A stretch of 64,000 nucleotides of DNA, taken from positions 124,001 through 188,000 of the forward strand of contig NZ_JHUW01000006.1 of NCBI RefSeq assembly GCF_000619825.1, in the 5' to 3' direction. This DNA is from Prevotella sp. MA2016 (GTDB lineage Bacteria > Bacteroidota > Bacteroidia > Bacteroidales > Bacteroidaceae). The notes beneath the pieces are model-generated. The model worked only from the letters and a program-made list of their open reading frames with translations, was not told the origin of the DNA and did no database searches. Positions 17,276 to 25,047 of this stretch are shown here, in pieces (the stretch's first letter is position 1; every line of letters starts with the position of its first letter). The position numbers and the translations under genes were made by a program.

Positions 17276-19291
17276 TTACCAGATCACGGCGCGCTTGTCT
17301 TTGGCTAAGAACATCTTGTCGCTTTCCTTAATGCCGAAAGCCTCATACCAGCTATCAATCATTGGCAGAGCTGCCATCACACGCAGACGGTTAGGTGAGT
17401 GAACATCGCTGTTAACCAGCATGGCGGTGTACTCTGGTGTAGAGTTGCTGGCCCATACACGGGCGTAAGCCAGGAAGAAGCGCTGTGCAGGGGTAAAGCC
17501 TTCGGTCTTCTTCAGCGGCTCCTGCTTCATGCGGTTCTCAAAAGCGCGATAGGCAATATTCAGTCCGCCATTGTCACCAATATTCTCACCAAGTGTCTTC
17601 TGGCCGTTAACCTTCAAACCTGGTACGGCTTCCTGCTCTGAGAACCAGTCGGCCAGCACCTTGGTGCGCTCGTTGTACTTTGTCTTGTCGTCGGCTGTCC
17701 ACCAGTTCTTCAGGTTTCCATCCTTATCAAACTGGCAACCCTGGTCGTCGAATCCGTGACTCATCTCATGACCAATCACCACACCGATGGCGCCATAGTT
17801 GGCAGCATAGTCAGACTCTGGGTCGAAGAATGGTGGCTGCAGGATAGCTGCAGGGAAGTTAATGCTGTTGAACAGGGGGTTGTAGAAAGCGTTAACGGTC
17901 TGTGGTGTGCAGGCCATCATGTGCTTATCCACAGGCTGGCGCCAGTATTTGCGGAGGATAGCCTTAGTGGCCTCCTGATTGATACGGATATAGTTCTCAA
18001 CCAGATTCTGATCTTCGCGGATATCCACAAACTTCTCCATGTCTTCCCACTTATCAGGATAGCCTATGTTGATGATCATCGAGTGCAACTTCTCGATAGC
18101 CTTGGCTTTAGTTTCTTCGCTCATCCAGGTGTTCTCCTTCAGGCGGTCCTCAAAGGCCTGCTGCAGGTCTTTTACCAAACGGAATACACGCTGCTTGCTG
18201 CTCTCGGGGAAATACTCCTTAACATACAACTTACCAACGGTCTCACCCAGGTTGCTGCTGATTGTAGATACAGCACGCTTCCAGCGTGGTTTCTGCTCCT
18301 GAACACCAGAGATAATCTTGTCGGCCTCGAAGGCACGTTTGCTAAAGTCGTCAGAGAGATAGCCTGAGAAGGCTTTGATGACATGCAATTCCATATAAGC
18401 CTTCAGATCGTCGATGCTGGTATTAGCCAGAATATCCTCTACTATATGCAGAGGCTCCAGCTGACTTACGTTAACGGTATCGATATCTTTTGGATAGTCT
18501 ATGGCGTCGCGATAAGCTACCCAGTCGATGCCTTTAAAGTCCTTCAATAGCTGCTCCCAAGACATGATGTGAATGGTGAGCATAGGATTGCGGCTGGCAA
18601 CCTGGTTCAGGGTTTTTACACCTATCTTATGTTCAATAGCCCACTCGGCCTGCATCATGCGCTCGGCGTCGGCATCGTTGTAGCCTACCATCTTGAAGTA
18701 ATCCTTGTTCAGACTCTTAATGGCTTCTACGGTTTTCTTCTGTGTCTCGTTAGGCTCGGCATAATACTCCTGAGCCAGCGAAGCACCACCATGCCCCACG
18801 CTCATCATAAGCTCTGACGACTTGAAGGGGTTGAGGCTCAGGCTAATGCCGAATGGGGCAGTATTGAATCCCTTGCTGTCGAGCTCGTACATCAGCTTCA
18901 GCAATTCTTCGCGAGTCTTCAAGCCACGCACCTGCTTCAGATAAGGCAGGATGGGCTGATATCCCAACTTATTGCGACCTACACTATCCATATAGAGGCG
19001 ATAGATAGCACCAATCTTCTGACCGTCGCTACCCTGAGGCAGATTCTTCTGGTCGGCAACCTTCAGAATGAGTGCGTTGATGCGATCATTGTTTAATTCG
19101 CTCAAATCAGTAAAAGCACCATTCTGTGGATGCTGCTTGTCGAGAGGGTTAGCCTTTAGCCATGAACCAACGGCATACTGCCAGAAGTCATCACCAGGTT
19201 TCACACTCGTGTCCATGTTTGCTTTAAAATTCTGTGCCGAGCCTGCCAAACTTCCCAGGGCTAGTGCAACGGCGAAAATCACTTTCTTCAT
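17276..19291 (-). CDS. M13 family metallopeptidase (neprilysin/PepO-like)
   Basis: 671 residues from ATG 19291, which begins a clear signal peptide (MKKVIFAVALALGSLAGSAQ); an in-frame ATG at 19357 lies upstream of the promoter and is rejected. Zinc motif HEMSH within VIGHEMSHGFDDQG (HExxH), third ligand E in ENIGDNGGLNIAY, and the C-terminal VNSDVHSPNRLRV...FGI region of the M13 family. Full length for the family. It is a periplasmic or surface oligopeptidase, monocistronic, with its own promoter and a strong terminator. Confidence 0.94.
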   Translation of the reverse strand: MKKVIFAVALALGSLAGSAQNFKANMDTSVKPGDDFWQYAVGSWLKANPLDKQHPQNGAFTDLSELNNDRINALILKVADQKNLPQGSDGQKIGAIYRLYMDSVGRNKLGYQPILPYLKQVRGLKTREELLKLMYELDSKGFNTAPFGISLSLNPFKSSELMMSVGHGGASLAQEYYAEPNETQKKTVEAIKSLNKDYFKMVGYNDADAERMMQAEWAIEHKIGVKTLNQVASRNPMLTIHIMSWEQLLKDFKGIDWVAYRDAIDYPKDIDTVNVSQLEPLHIVEDILANTSIDDLKAYMELHVIKAFSGYLSDDFSKRAFEADKIISGVQEQKPRWKRAVSTISSNLGETVGKLYVKEYFPESSKQRVFRLVKDLQQAFEDRLKENTWMSEETKAKAIEKLHSMIINIGYPDKWEDMEKFVDIREDQNLVENYIRINQEATKAILRKYWRQPVDKHMMACTPQTVNAFYNPLFNSINFPAAILQPPFFDPESDYAANYGAIGVVIGHEMSHGFDDQGCQFDKDGNLKNWWTADDKTKYNERTKVLADWFSEQEAVPGLKVNGQKTLGENIGDNGGLNIAYRAFENRMKQEPLKKTEGFTPAQRFFLAYARVWASNSTPEYTAMLVNSDVHSPNRLRVMAALPMIDSWYEAFGIKESDKMFLAKDKRAVIW

Positions 19292-19326
19292 TGTCTTATT
19301 GATTAAGTTATGTAATTTTGACGCCG

Positions 19327-19358
19327 CAAAGATACAAAAAGTTGTGGAAAGTTGCAAA
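19327..19358 (-). promoter_or_regulatory. Promoter of the M13 peptidase gene
   Basis: Minus-strand TATCTTTG (19327-19334) and TTTGC (19354-19358) about 19 bases upstream; the start codon is 36 bases downstream of the -7 box. Confidence 0.7.
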
Positions 19359-19475
19359 CAAAATGCTTTTTTTAGCTATTATGTACATTGTTTTATGCCC
19401 TGCTGTTAATACCCAAAAGTAGTGATTTTGCCCTTTTGGACAGGTTAAAATTGACTGAGTTAGGCAATTTTTGCG

Positions 19476-19483
19476 TAACTTTG
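19476..19483 (+). promoter_or_regulatory. -7 box of the HMA-SusCD operon
   Basis: TAACTTTG, preceded by TTG (19451-19453) 22 bases upstream. The leader to the HMA start is about 50 bases. Confidence 0.6.
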
Positions 19484-19541
19484 CAAGCGTTTATTAACAA
19501 AACAACTATTATTAGTCACATTTAATTTATTTTTAAGAGAC

Positions 19542-19958
19542 ATGAGAAAGATTGTAATGATGATGTTTGCTGCTCTGTTCGCAATGAACGTATTAGCAGA
19601 CAACGTGAAGTTCAAGGTAACAAACATTCGCTGTCAGAACTGCGCTAAGCGTGTAGAGAAGACCCTGAAGGCTAATGAAGCTGTAAAGGAAGTGAGTGTG
19701 GACTTACAGGCCAAGACCGTAAGCGTGAGCTACGATGCAGAGAAGGCTAATGCCGAGGCGCTGCTGAAGACACTGACCGATGCCAAGTACCAGGCTGAGA
19801 TTATGAAGCAGAGTGCAGGCAAGGGCTGTGGCAAGCACGAAGGCAAGGAAGGCGGCTGTGGCAAGCACGAAGGTAAGGAAGGCGGCTGCGGCAAGCACGA
19901 AGGCAAGCAGGGCGGTTGCGGTCATCACGCCCAGAAAGAGGCCGAGGCCAAGAAGTAA
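19542..19958 (+). CDS. Exported heavy-metal-associated (HMA) protein with Cys/His-rich repeats
   Basis: 138 residues. Signal peptide (MRKIVMMMFAALFAMNVLA), then one HMA domain (residues about 22-88) with the metal-binding loop NIRCQNCAKRV (CxxC). The tail from about residue 94 consists of 10-residue repeats GGCGKHEGKE and ends HH; the Cys and His in each repeat make it a likely metal sink. HMA domains bind Cu(I) or similar soft metals. It heads the operon with SusC, SusD and an FMN-binding protein, so it may hand metal to, or sense metal for, that importer. The export and repeat tail are unusual compared with cytoplasmic CopZ. Confidence 0.88.
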   Translation: MRKIVMMMFAALFAMNVLADNVKFKVTNIRCQNCAKRVEKTLKANEAVKEVSVDLQAKTVSVSYDAEKANAEALLKTLTDAKYQAEIMKQSAGKGCGKHEGKEGGCGKHEGKEGGCGKHEGKQGGCGHHAQKEAEAKK

Positions 19959-19978
19959 CTTTATCCATTAAGTGTGAA

Positions 19979-20031
19979 GGCACCACCCTGTTGCATCCCT
20001 ACGGCAATAGATGTGCAACAGCGGCGGTGCC
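19979..20031 (+). promoter_or_regulatory. Hairpin between the HMA and susC genes
   Basis: Imperfect stem GGCACCaCC (19979-19987) / GGcGGTGCC (20023-20031) enclosing a second stem GTTGCA (19990-19995) / TGCAAC (20014-20019). No T-run follows at once. It could be a partial terminator, mRNA processing signal or 3' stabiliser that sets HMA-to-SusC stoichiometry. Confidence 0.55.
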
Positions 20032-20060
20032 CTACTTATTCCTTGATAAAATCAATAAGC

Positions 20061-23000
20061 ATGACAAAAGTACGCATTTTGTCTGAGACTGTTGTGCAAT
20101 GGTCTCAGAAAACAAAGATATATTTCGTATTATTAACACTCCTTTTCCTTTTTTCTGAAAATATGAGCGCCCGACTGCTGAAAGGAAAGGTGGTGGATGC
20201 GCATGGCAACCCGCTGATTGGTGCCACCATCAGAGTGAACAACTCGAAAGAGGGCACCGTGGCTGATAGCGAAGGCTGTTTCAACCTGCAACTGAATCAT
20301 AATAAGGTGCCTATCGTGCTAACCATCAACTATCTGGGTTACCAGAAACAAGAACTGAAGATAGTGGATGCCAAGAGCAATCTGGGCATCATCCAACTGC
20401 ACGAGGATGGCTACTCGCTCAATGATGTGGTAGTGGTGGGCTACGGTCAGCAGTCGCGCAAGAAGCTGACTGGCGCCGTATCAAAGGTGAAAGGCGACGT
20501 GGTGAGCGAGGCCACACAAGATGCCCCCATCATGGCCCTGCAGGGAACAGCATCGGGCGTGTATGTGGCGCAGGCATCAGGTGTGCCAGGAGGTGGTTCA
20601 ACCAGTATGGTTATCCGTGGTGCCAGCACGCTGTCGAGCAACAAAGAACCGCTCTATATCGTGGATGGCGTGCCCTTGAACTCTAACCCTGAGAACCCCA
20701 TCGCCTACACATCGACCGGACTGTTGGGACTGCCCGACGAGCTGTCGCTCATCAATCCTAACGACATTGAGAGTATCGAGGTGCTGAAGGATGCCGACGC
20801 CACAGCCATCTATGGTACGCGCGGTTCGAAAGGTGTGGTACTGATTACCACCAAGAAAGGTCGCGAAGGGCGTGTGAAGGTGAACCTGAAGATGAGCACC
20901 ACCGCCCAGTTTATGAGCAAACGACTCGACTTTCTGAACACCGAGGAGTTTACAGCCCTGCGCCGCCAGGCTTTCGAGGCCGATAAGGCCAAGGGCTACG
21001 TGACGGATGCCGACCTGACACCAGCCAAGTTCCCCGACCTGACACTCTGGGACCAGCATACCACCTACGACTGGCAGGACATTCTGTTTGGCAATACCGT
21101 ATGGGGCACCGACATACAGCTGAATGTGTCGGGTGGCAACAAGAACACCTCGTTTATGATTAGCGGTGGCTACTATAATTCGGGCACTGTCACCGTTGGC
21201 GACGATAAGTACACCCGCTGGACAGGCCGATCGAACGTGCAGCACCAGAGCGACGACCACCGTCTGCATCTGGATGCAGGCATATCGCTCACCAAACTCA
21301 CCATGGATGCCGACGCCTCGGGTGCAGGCTATTCGGCTGTGGTGTCGCAACCCAACTTGCCACCATACGACGAGAACGGCGATCCATACTGGCTGCTGGA
21401 AAATACCAACCACACTGCCCCTCTGCGCATACTGAACTATGAGGGCACCAACGATGCCACATCGCTCAACGCCAGTTTCAACGGCAGCTATCGCATCTGG
21501 GACCAGTTGGCTGCCAAGGTGCAGATGGGTTACAACTACAGCTCGAGCAATCAGCAGAATCTGTATCCACGCAACTACTATCATCCGCTGAGCAATACGG
21601 CCTACAACCAGGCGCTCTACTACTCGATGACCACCAGCACGCTGATTATCGAGCCACAGATTACCTACAACTGCCAGCTGCTGGGTGGCAAGGCCGACTT
21701 TCTGCTGGGCGCCACCTATCAGAACGGCGACACTCACACGATGTATATGCGCGGACAGAATTATCCTGGCGACATCTTCCTGAAGGATGCTACGGCTGCA
21801 TCGCAGATTATCTATCACCAGAACCCGACCACACAGACCAAGAGTGCATCGTTCTTCGGACGTATCACCTACGACTGGCAGGATCGCTATCTGCTCAACG
21901 CCACATTCCGTCGCGACGGTTCTTCGCGATTCGGTAAGAACCACCGCTATGGCAATTTCTACTCGATAGGACTAGGCTGGCTGTTCAGCAACGAGAAGTT
22001 CATCAAGAACAACCTGAAGTGGCTGAGCTACGGCAAACTGCGCGTATCAACAGGTCGCACTGGTAACGACGGCATCACCGACTATCAGTACATGACCAAA
22101 TACACCACCAGCAACTATCCTTACGAGGGCGGCGTGGGCATCGTGCCTAACAATCTGGCCAACGACGATCTGCACTGGGAAACCACCGATAAGTTCGACA
22201 TCGGACTGGAACTGGGATTCTTCAACGATCGCATTCTGCTCACAGCCAACTACTACCACAACACCAGCAAGGATCTGCTCACCCGACTGTATATGCCCAA
22301 TCAGACAGGATTCTCATACATGATGTCGAACCTCGATGCAGAGATTGTGAACAAAGGTGTGGAGCTGGAGTTGAACACGCAGAACATCAAGACCAAGGAC
22401 TTCCGCTGGACCACCCAGTTCACACTCACCATCCCCAACAATAAGCTCACCAAGTTTGCCGATCTGGAAAACTCGGGCTACTACAACACCTACGAGATTG
22501 GCAAGTCGGTGAACATCATCCGCGGCTACAAGTATCTGGGTGTGGATAACCAGACGGGTGTGCCGATGGTGCAGGACCAGAATGGCGACGGCAAGATCAA
22601 CAGCACCAACGACTATGTGACACTGGGCAGCAAGGACCCAAAATACTATGCCGGACTACAGAACACCATCAAATGGAAAAACCTGACATTCGACTTCAAT
22701 CTGTACTACCGCAACAAACCAATGGAGTACGGCTATCTGTGGATATTCTACTACCCACTGGGTATGAGCGAAAACGTAACCCGCGAGATGGCCAGCAACT
22801 ACTGGACCACACCGGGTGTCGACGCCAAGTATCCCGGACTGACCACCACCAGTGCCAGCGACATCTACGACGCTTACTACCGTTACATGTCGTACAGCGA
22901 TGCTGCATTCAGTACGGGTAGCTATCTGCGACTACAGAACGTGCGACTGGCTTACGACTTCGACCAGAAACTGGTGGGCCGACTGGGCATCAGCGCCCTG

Positions 23001-23126
23001 CAGATCTACGTTCAGGGCAAGAATCTGGTGACCATCACCAACTACGACGCCTACGATCCTGAGACATCTACTAACGCCGTTCCACCCACACAATCGGTAG
23101 TGTTCGGACTCAATGTAACATTCTAA
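20061..23126 (+). CDS. SusC/RagA-family TonB-linked outer-membrane protein
   Basis: 1021 residues from ATG 20061 (MTKVRILSETVVQ..., signal helix IYFVLLTLLFLF); the longer in-frame start would place the signal internally. It has the carboxypeptidase-D-like N-terminal domain (LLKGKVVDAHGNPLIGATI), TonB-box region LNDVVVVGYGQQ, plug motifs SGVPGGGSTSMVIRG, PLYIVDGVPLN and ESIEVLKDADATAIYGTRGSKGVVLI, and a long barrel ending FGLNVTF. SusC proteins form the TonB-powered channel beneath a SusD lid. No glycoside hydrolase, sulfatase or SusE-like gene is in the operon; its neighbours are an HMA protein and an FMN-binding protein, so a non-glycan ligand is likely. Confidence 0.95.
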   Translation: MTKVRILSETVVQWSQKTKIYFVLLTLLFLFSENMSARLLKGKVVDAHGNPLIGATIRVNNSKEGTVADSEGCFNLQLNHNKVPIVLTINYLGYQKQELKIVDAKSNLGIIQLHEDGYSLNDVVVVGYGQQSRKKLTGAVSKVKGDVVSEATQDAPIMALQGTASGVYVAQASGVPGGGSTSMVIRGASTLSSNKEPLYIVDGVPLNSNPENPIAYTSTGLLGLPDELSLINPNDIESIEVLKDADATAIYGTRGSKGVVLITTKKGREGRVKVNLKMSTTAQFMSKRLDFLNTEEFTALRRQAFEADKAKGYVTDADLTPAKFPDLTLWDQHTTYDWQDILFGNTVWGTDIQLNVSGGNKNTSFMISGGYYNSGTVTVGDDKYTRWTGRSNVQHQSDDHRLHLDAGISLTKLTMDADASGAGYSAVVSQPNLPPYDENGDPYWLLENTNHTAPLRILNYEGTNDATSLNASFNGSYRIWDQLAAKVQMGYNYSSSNQQNLYPRNYYHPLSNTAYNQALYYSMTTSTLIIEPQITYNCQLLGGKADFLLGATYQNGDTHTMYMRGQNYPGDIFLKDATAASQIIYHQNPTTQTKSASFFGRITYDWQDRYLLNATFRRDGSSRFGKNHRYGNFYSIGLGWLFSNEKFIKNNLKWLSYGKLRVSTGRTGNDGITDYQYMTKYTTSNYPYEGGVGIVPNNLANDDLHWETTDKFDIGLELGFFNDRILLTANYYHNTSKDLLTRLYMPNQTGFSYMMSNLDAEIVNKGVELELNTQNIKTKDFRWTTQFTLTIPNNKLTKFADLENSGYYNTYEIGKSVNIIRGYKYLGVDNQTGVPMVQDQNGDGKINSTNDYVTLGSKDPKYYAGLQNTIKWKNLTFDFNLYYRNKPMEYGYLWIFYYPLGMSENVTREMASNYWTTPGVDAKYPGLTTTSASDIYDAYYRYMSYSDAAFSTGSYLRLQNVRLAYDFDQKLVGRLGISALQIYVQGKNLVTITNYDAYDPETSTNAVPPTQSVVFGLNVTF

Positions 23127-23138
23127 ATATAAATAGGT

Positions 23139-24548
23139 ATGAAACTCAGAAATATAGCATTATCATTAGCCACCGCCCTGGCACTCACATCGTGCGAGAG
23201 CATACTCGAGATTGATCCCCCCACCGACTCGCTGACAGCCGATGTGACTTTCTCTACCCCCGAAGGCATTCGCACAGCAGCCACAGGATTCTATACCGAA
23301 AACTTCCTGAACAACCTGATGTACTATCAGGGTCTGGAGCTCTATGTAAGTCAGCTCAGCGACGAGCTGCTGGCGCGCTCAGGTCAGTTTGCCGATTTGA
23401 ATCAGAACAACTACAACTCATCCACCGACTACATCTCTAATCTGTGGAGCACCCCTTACTCCAGCATCTATGGTGCCAACGACTTTCTGGGGCATGTTGA
23501 GGGCTCGACGGTGCTACCAGCCGACGAGTTGAACAAGTATCGTGGCGAGGCACTGTTTTTTCGTGCCAACGCCTATTTTTACCTGGTTAATCTGTTTGGC
23601 GATGTGCCTCTGCTCACTACCTACGACGTGAGCGTGACGGCTACTGCACCACGCACACCCAAAGCCGAGGTGTATCAGCAGATTATAGCCGACCTGCAGC
23701 AGGCACAGCAGTTGCTGAAAGGCTCAGGCAATGGTCGAACACGCATCACGACCGATGCCGCCACAGCCCTGTTGGCCCGCGTATATCTCTATACCGAACA
23801 GTGGGACAAGGCCATCAGCGAGGCCAACAAACTGATACCTACAGCCGATGGCGGACAGGGCAGCAGCTACCAGTTGGAAACAGCCGACCGCGTGTTCCTG
23901 GCCACCAGTAGCGAGGCCATCCTGCAGAGCAATCAGGAGGGATTCACAGGCACAGGCAGCTACGTGGGCTACACCCGCATCGGCAATCTGTTTATCCCTA
24001 ACGCCCGTGCCACTTATGCCAGCTACTACTTCTGCGACGAACTGGTGGCCGACCTGCGATCGGAACCCGCCGACCTGCGCAACCAGTGGATAGGCGAGAA
24101 AGCCGGCAGCGGCGGTAAGACCTACTATTATCCTTATAAATATAAGAACATGACCACGCCCAGCAGCTCGGCCAACTACGAGTACTATGTGCTGCTGCGA
24201 CTGGCCGAGCAGTATCTGATACGTGCCGAAGCCAGTGTGCATCTGGGCAACATGCAGCAAGCCGTGGCCGACATCAACACAATTCGCCATCGCGCTGCAC
24301 TCGCCGACTATGCAGGCAGCACCAGTCAGACCGACCTGCTGATGGAGATTGAGCAGCAGCGCCGCAAGGAGTTCTTCTTCGAGGGCGGTCATCGCTGGAT
24401 GGACCTGAACCGCACCGGCCGTGCCGACGCCGTGTATGGCAGCACCAGCTACAAAAAGGTGAACTGGAAGTCGTATCGCTCGCTGCTGCCCATCCCCGAG
24501 CAGCAGATAGGTCGCAATCGCAACCTCACTCAAAATCCCGAATATTAA
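23139..24548 (+). CDS. SusD/RagB-family surface lipoprotein
   Basis: 469 residues. Lipoprotein signal with the cysteine in ALTSCES, TPR-like helices typical of SusD (LNKYRGEALFFRANAYFYLVNLFGDVPL near residues 130-160), and the C-terminal signature RRKEFFFEGGHRWMDLNRTGRAD. It caps the SusC channel and captures the ligand at the cell surface. It starts 12 bases after susC. Confidence 0.95.
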   Translation: MKLRNIALSLATALALTSCESILEIDPPTDSLTADVTFSTPEGIRTAATGFYTENFLNNLMYYQGLELYVSQLSDELLARSGQFADLNQNNYNSSTDYISNLWSTPYSSIYGANDFLGHVEGSTVLPADELNKYRGEALFFRANAYFYLVNLFGDVPLLTTYDVSVTATAPRTPKAEVYQQIIADLQQAQQLLKGSGNGRTRITTDAATALLARVYLYTEQWDKAISEANKLIPTADGGQGSSYQLETADRVFLATSSEAILQSNQEGFTGTGSYVGYTRIGNLFIPNARATYASYYFCDELVADLRSEPADLRNQWIGEKAGSGGKTYYYPYKYKNMTTPSSSANYEYYVLLRLAEQYLIRAEASVHLGNMQQAVADINTIRHRAALADYAGSTSQTDLLMEIEQQRRKEFFFEGGHRWMDLNRTGRADAVYGSTSYKKVNWKSYRSLLPIPEQQIGRNRNLTQNPEY

Positions 24549-24569
24549 CTTTTAAAAATTTCGCATCAT

Positions 24570-24962
24570 ATGAACAATAAGATTAAATTGTTTAGCATCG
24601 TAGCACTGGCACTCTGCATTCAGAGTGCCGGTGTGAAAGACGACACCCTCACCAAAGAGGATGGTATGTACATCGTCAACACCACCACACTGGGCAAAAA
24701 CGTCGAAGGTTATAACGGCCCTACCCCACTTAAAATCTACATCAAGAAGAACAAGGTGGTGAAGATTGAAGCCCTGAAGAATCAGGAGACGCCCAAGTAC
24801 TATGCCCGCGTGAAGAAAGCCCTTTTCGACAAGTGGAACAACCTGAAAGTGAGCGAAGCCCAAAAGCTGAAGGTTGACGGCGTGACAGGTGCTACCTACA
24901 GTTCTGAGGCAGTTATCAAGAATGTTCAGCTCGGATTGGAATATTATAAAAAGAACAAGTAA
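24570..24962 (+). CDS. Exported FMN-binding domain protein (probable ApbE flavinylation target)
   Basis: 130 residues: a signal-like N-terminus (KLFSIVALALCIQSAG) and a single FMN-binding domain with the terminal motif DGVTGATYSS (residues about 103-112). In RnfG/NqrC and related proteins the Thr of this D-G-x-T-G-A-T motif receives FMN covalently from ApbE. Such small extracytosolic flavoproteins carry electrons outside the inner membrane. It is the last gene of the HMA-SusCD operon, 21 bases after susD, suggesting reductive handling of an imported metal or cofactor. No apbE lies in the window. Confidence 0.85.
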   Translation: MNNKIKLFSIVALALCIQSAGVKDDTLTKEDGMYIVNTTTLGKNVEGYNGPTPLKIYIKKNKVVKIEALKNQETPKYYARVKKALFDKWNNLKVSEAQKLKVDGVTGATYSSEAVIKNVQLGLEYYKKNK

Positions 24963-24988
24963 AAAAGCAAGTGGCGTAAAACCCCAAT

Positions 24989-25028
24989 TTTTAGGTATTG
25001 CGTAATTCGTATTTCTACTGTACCTTTG
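24989..25028 (+). promoter_or_regulatory. Promoter of the TonB-DUF6850-DUF4876-M16 operon
   Basis: TACCTTTG (25021-25028) with TTGC starting at 24998, about 20 bases upstream. The upstream part TTTTAGGTATTGCG (24989-25002) is identical to the -33 region of the tetR leader promoter at 17150-17163. Confidence 0.7.
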
Positions 25029-25047
25029 TGTTACGTTTAGAATAAGT

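Noticed and set aside
20598..21944. 448-codon minus-strand open frame inside susC
   Set aside because: It is antisense to strongly supported SusC motifs; composition is that of a shadow frame.
20061..24548. Polysaccharide utilisation locus around the SusCD pair
   Set aside because: No glycoside hydrolase, lyase, sulfatase or hybrid sensor is adjacent in the same operon; the neighbours are metal- and flavin-binding proteins.
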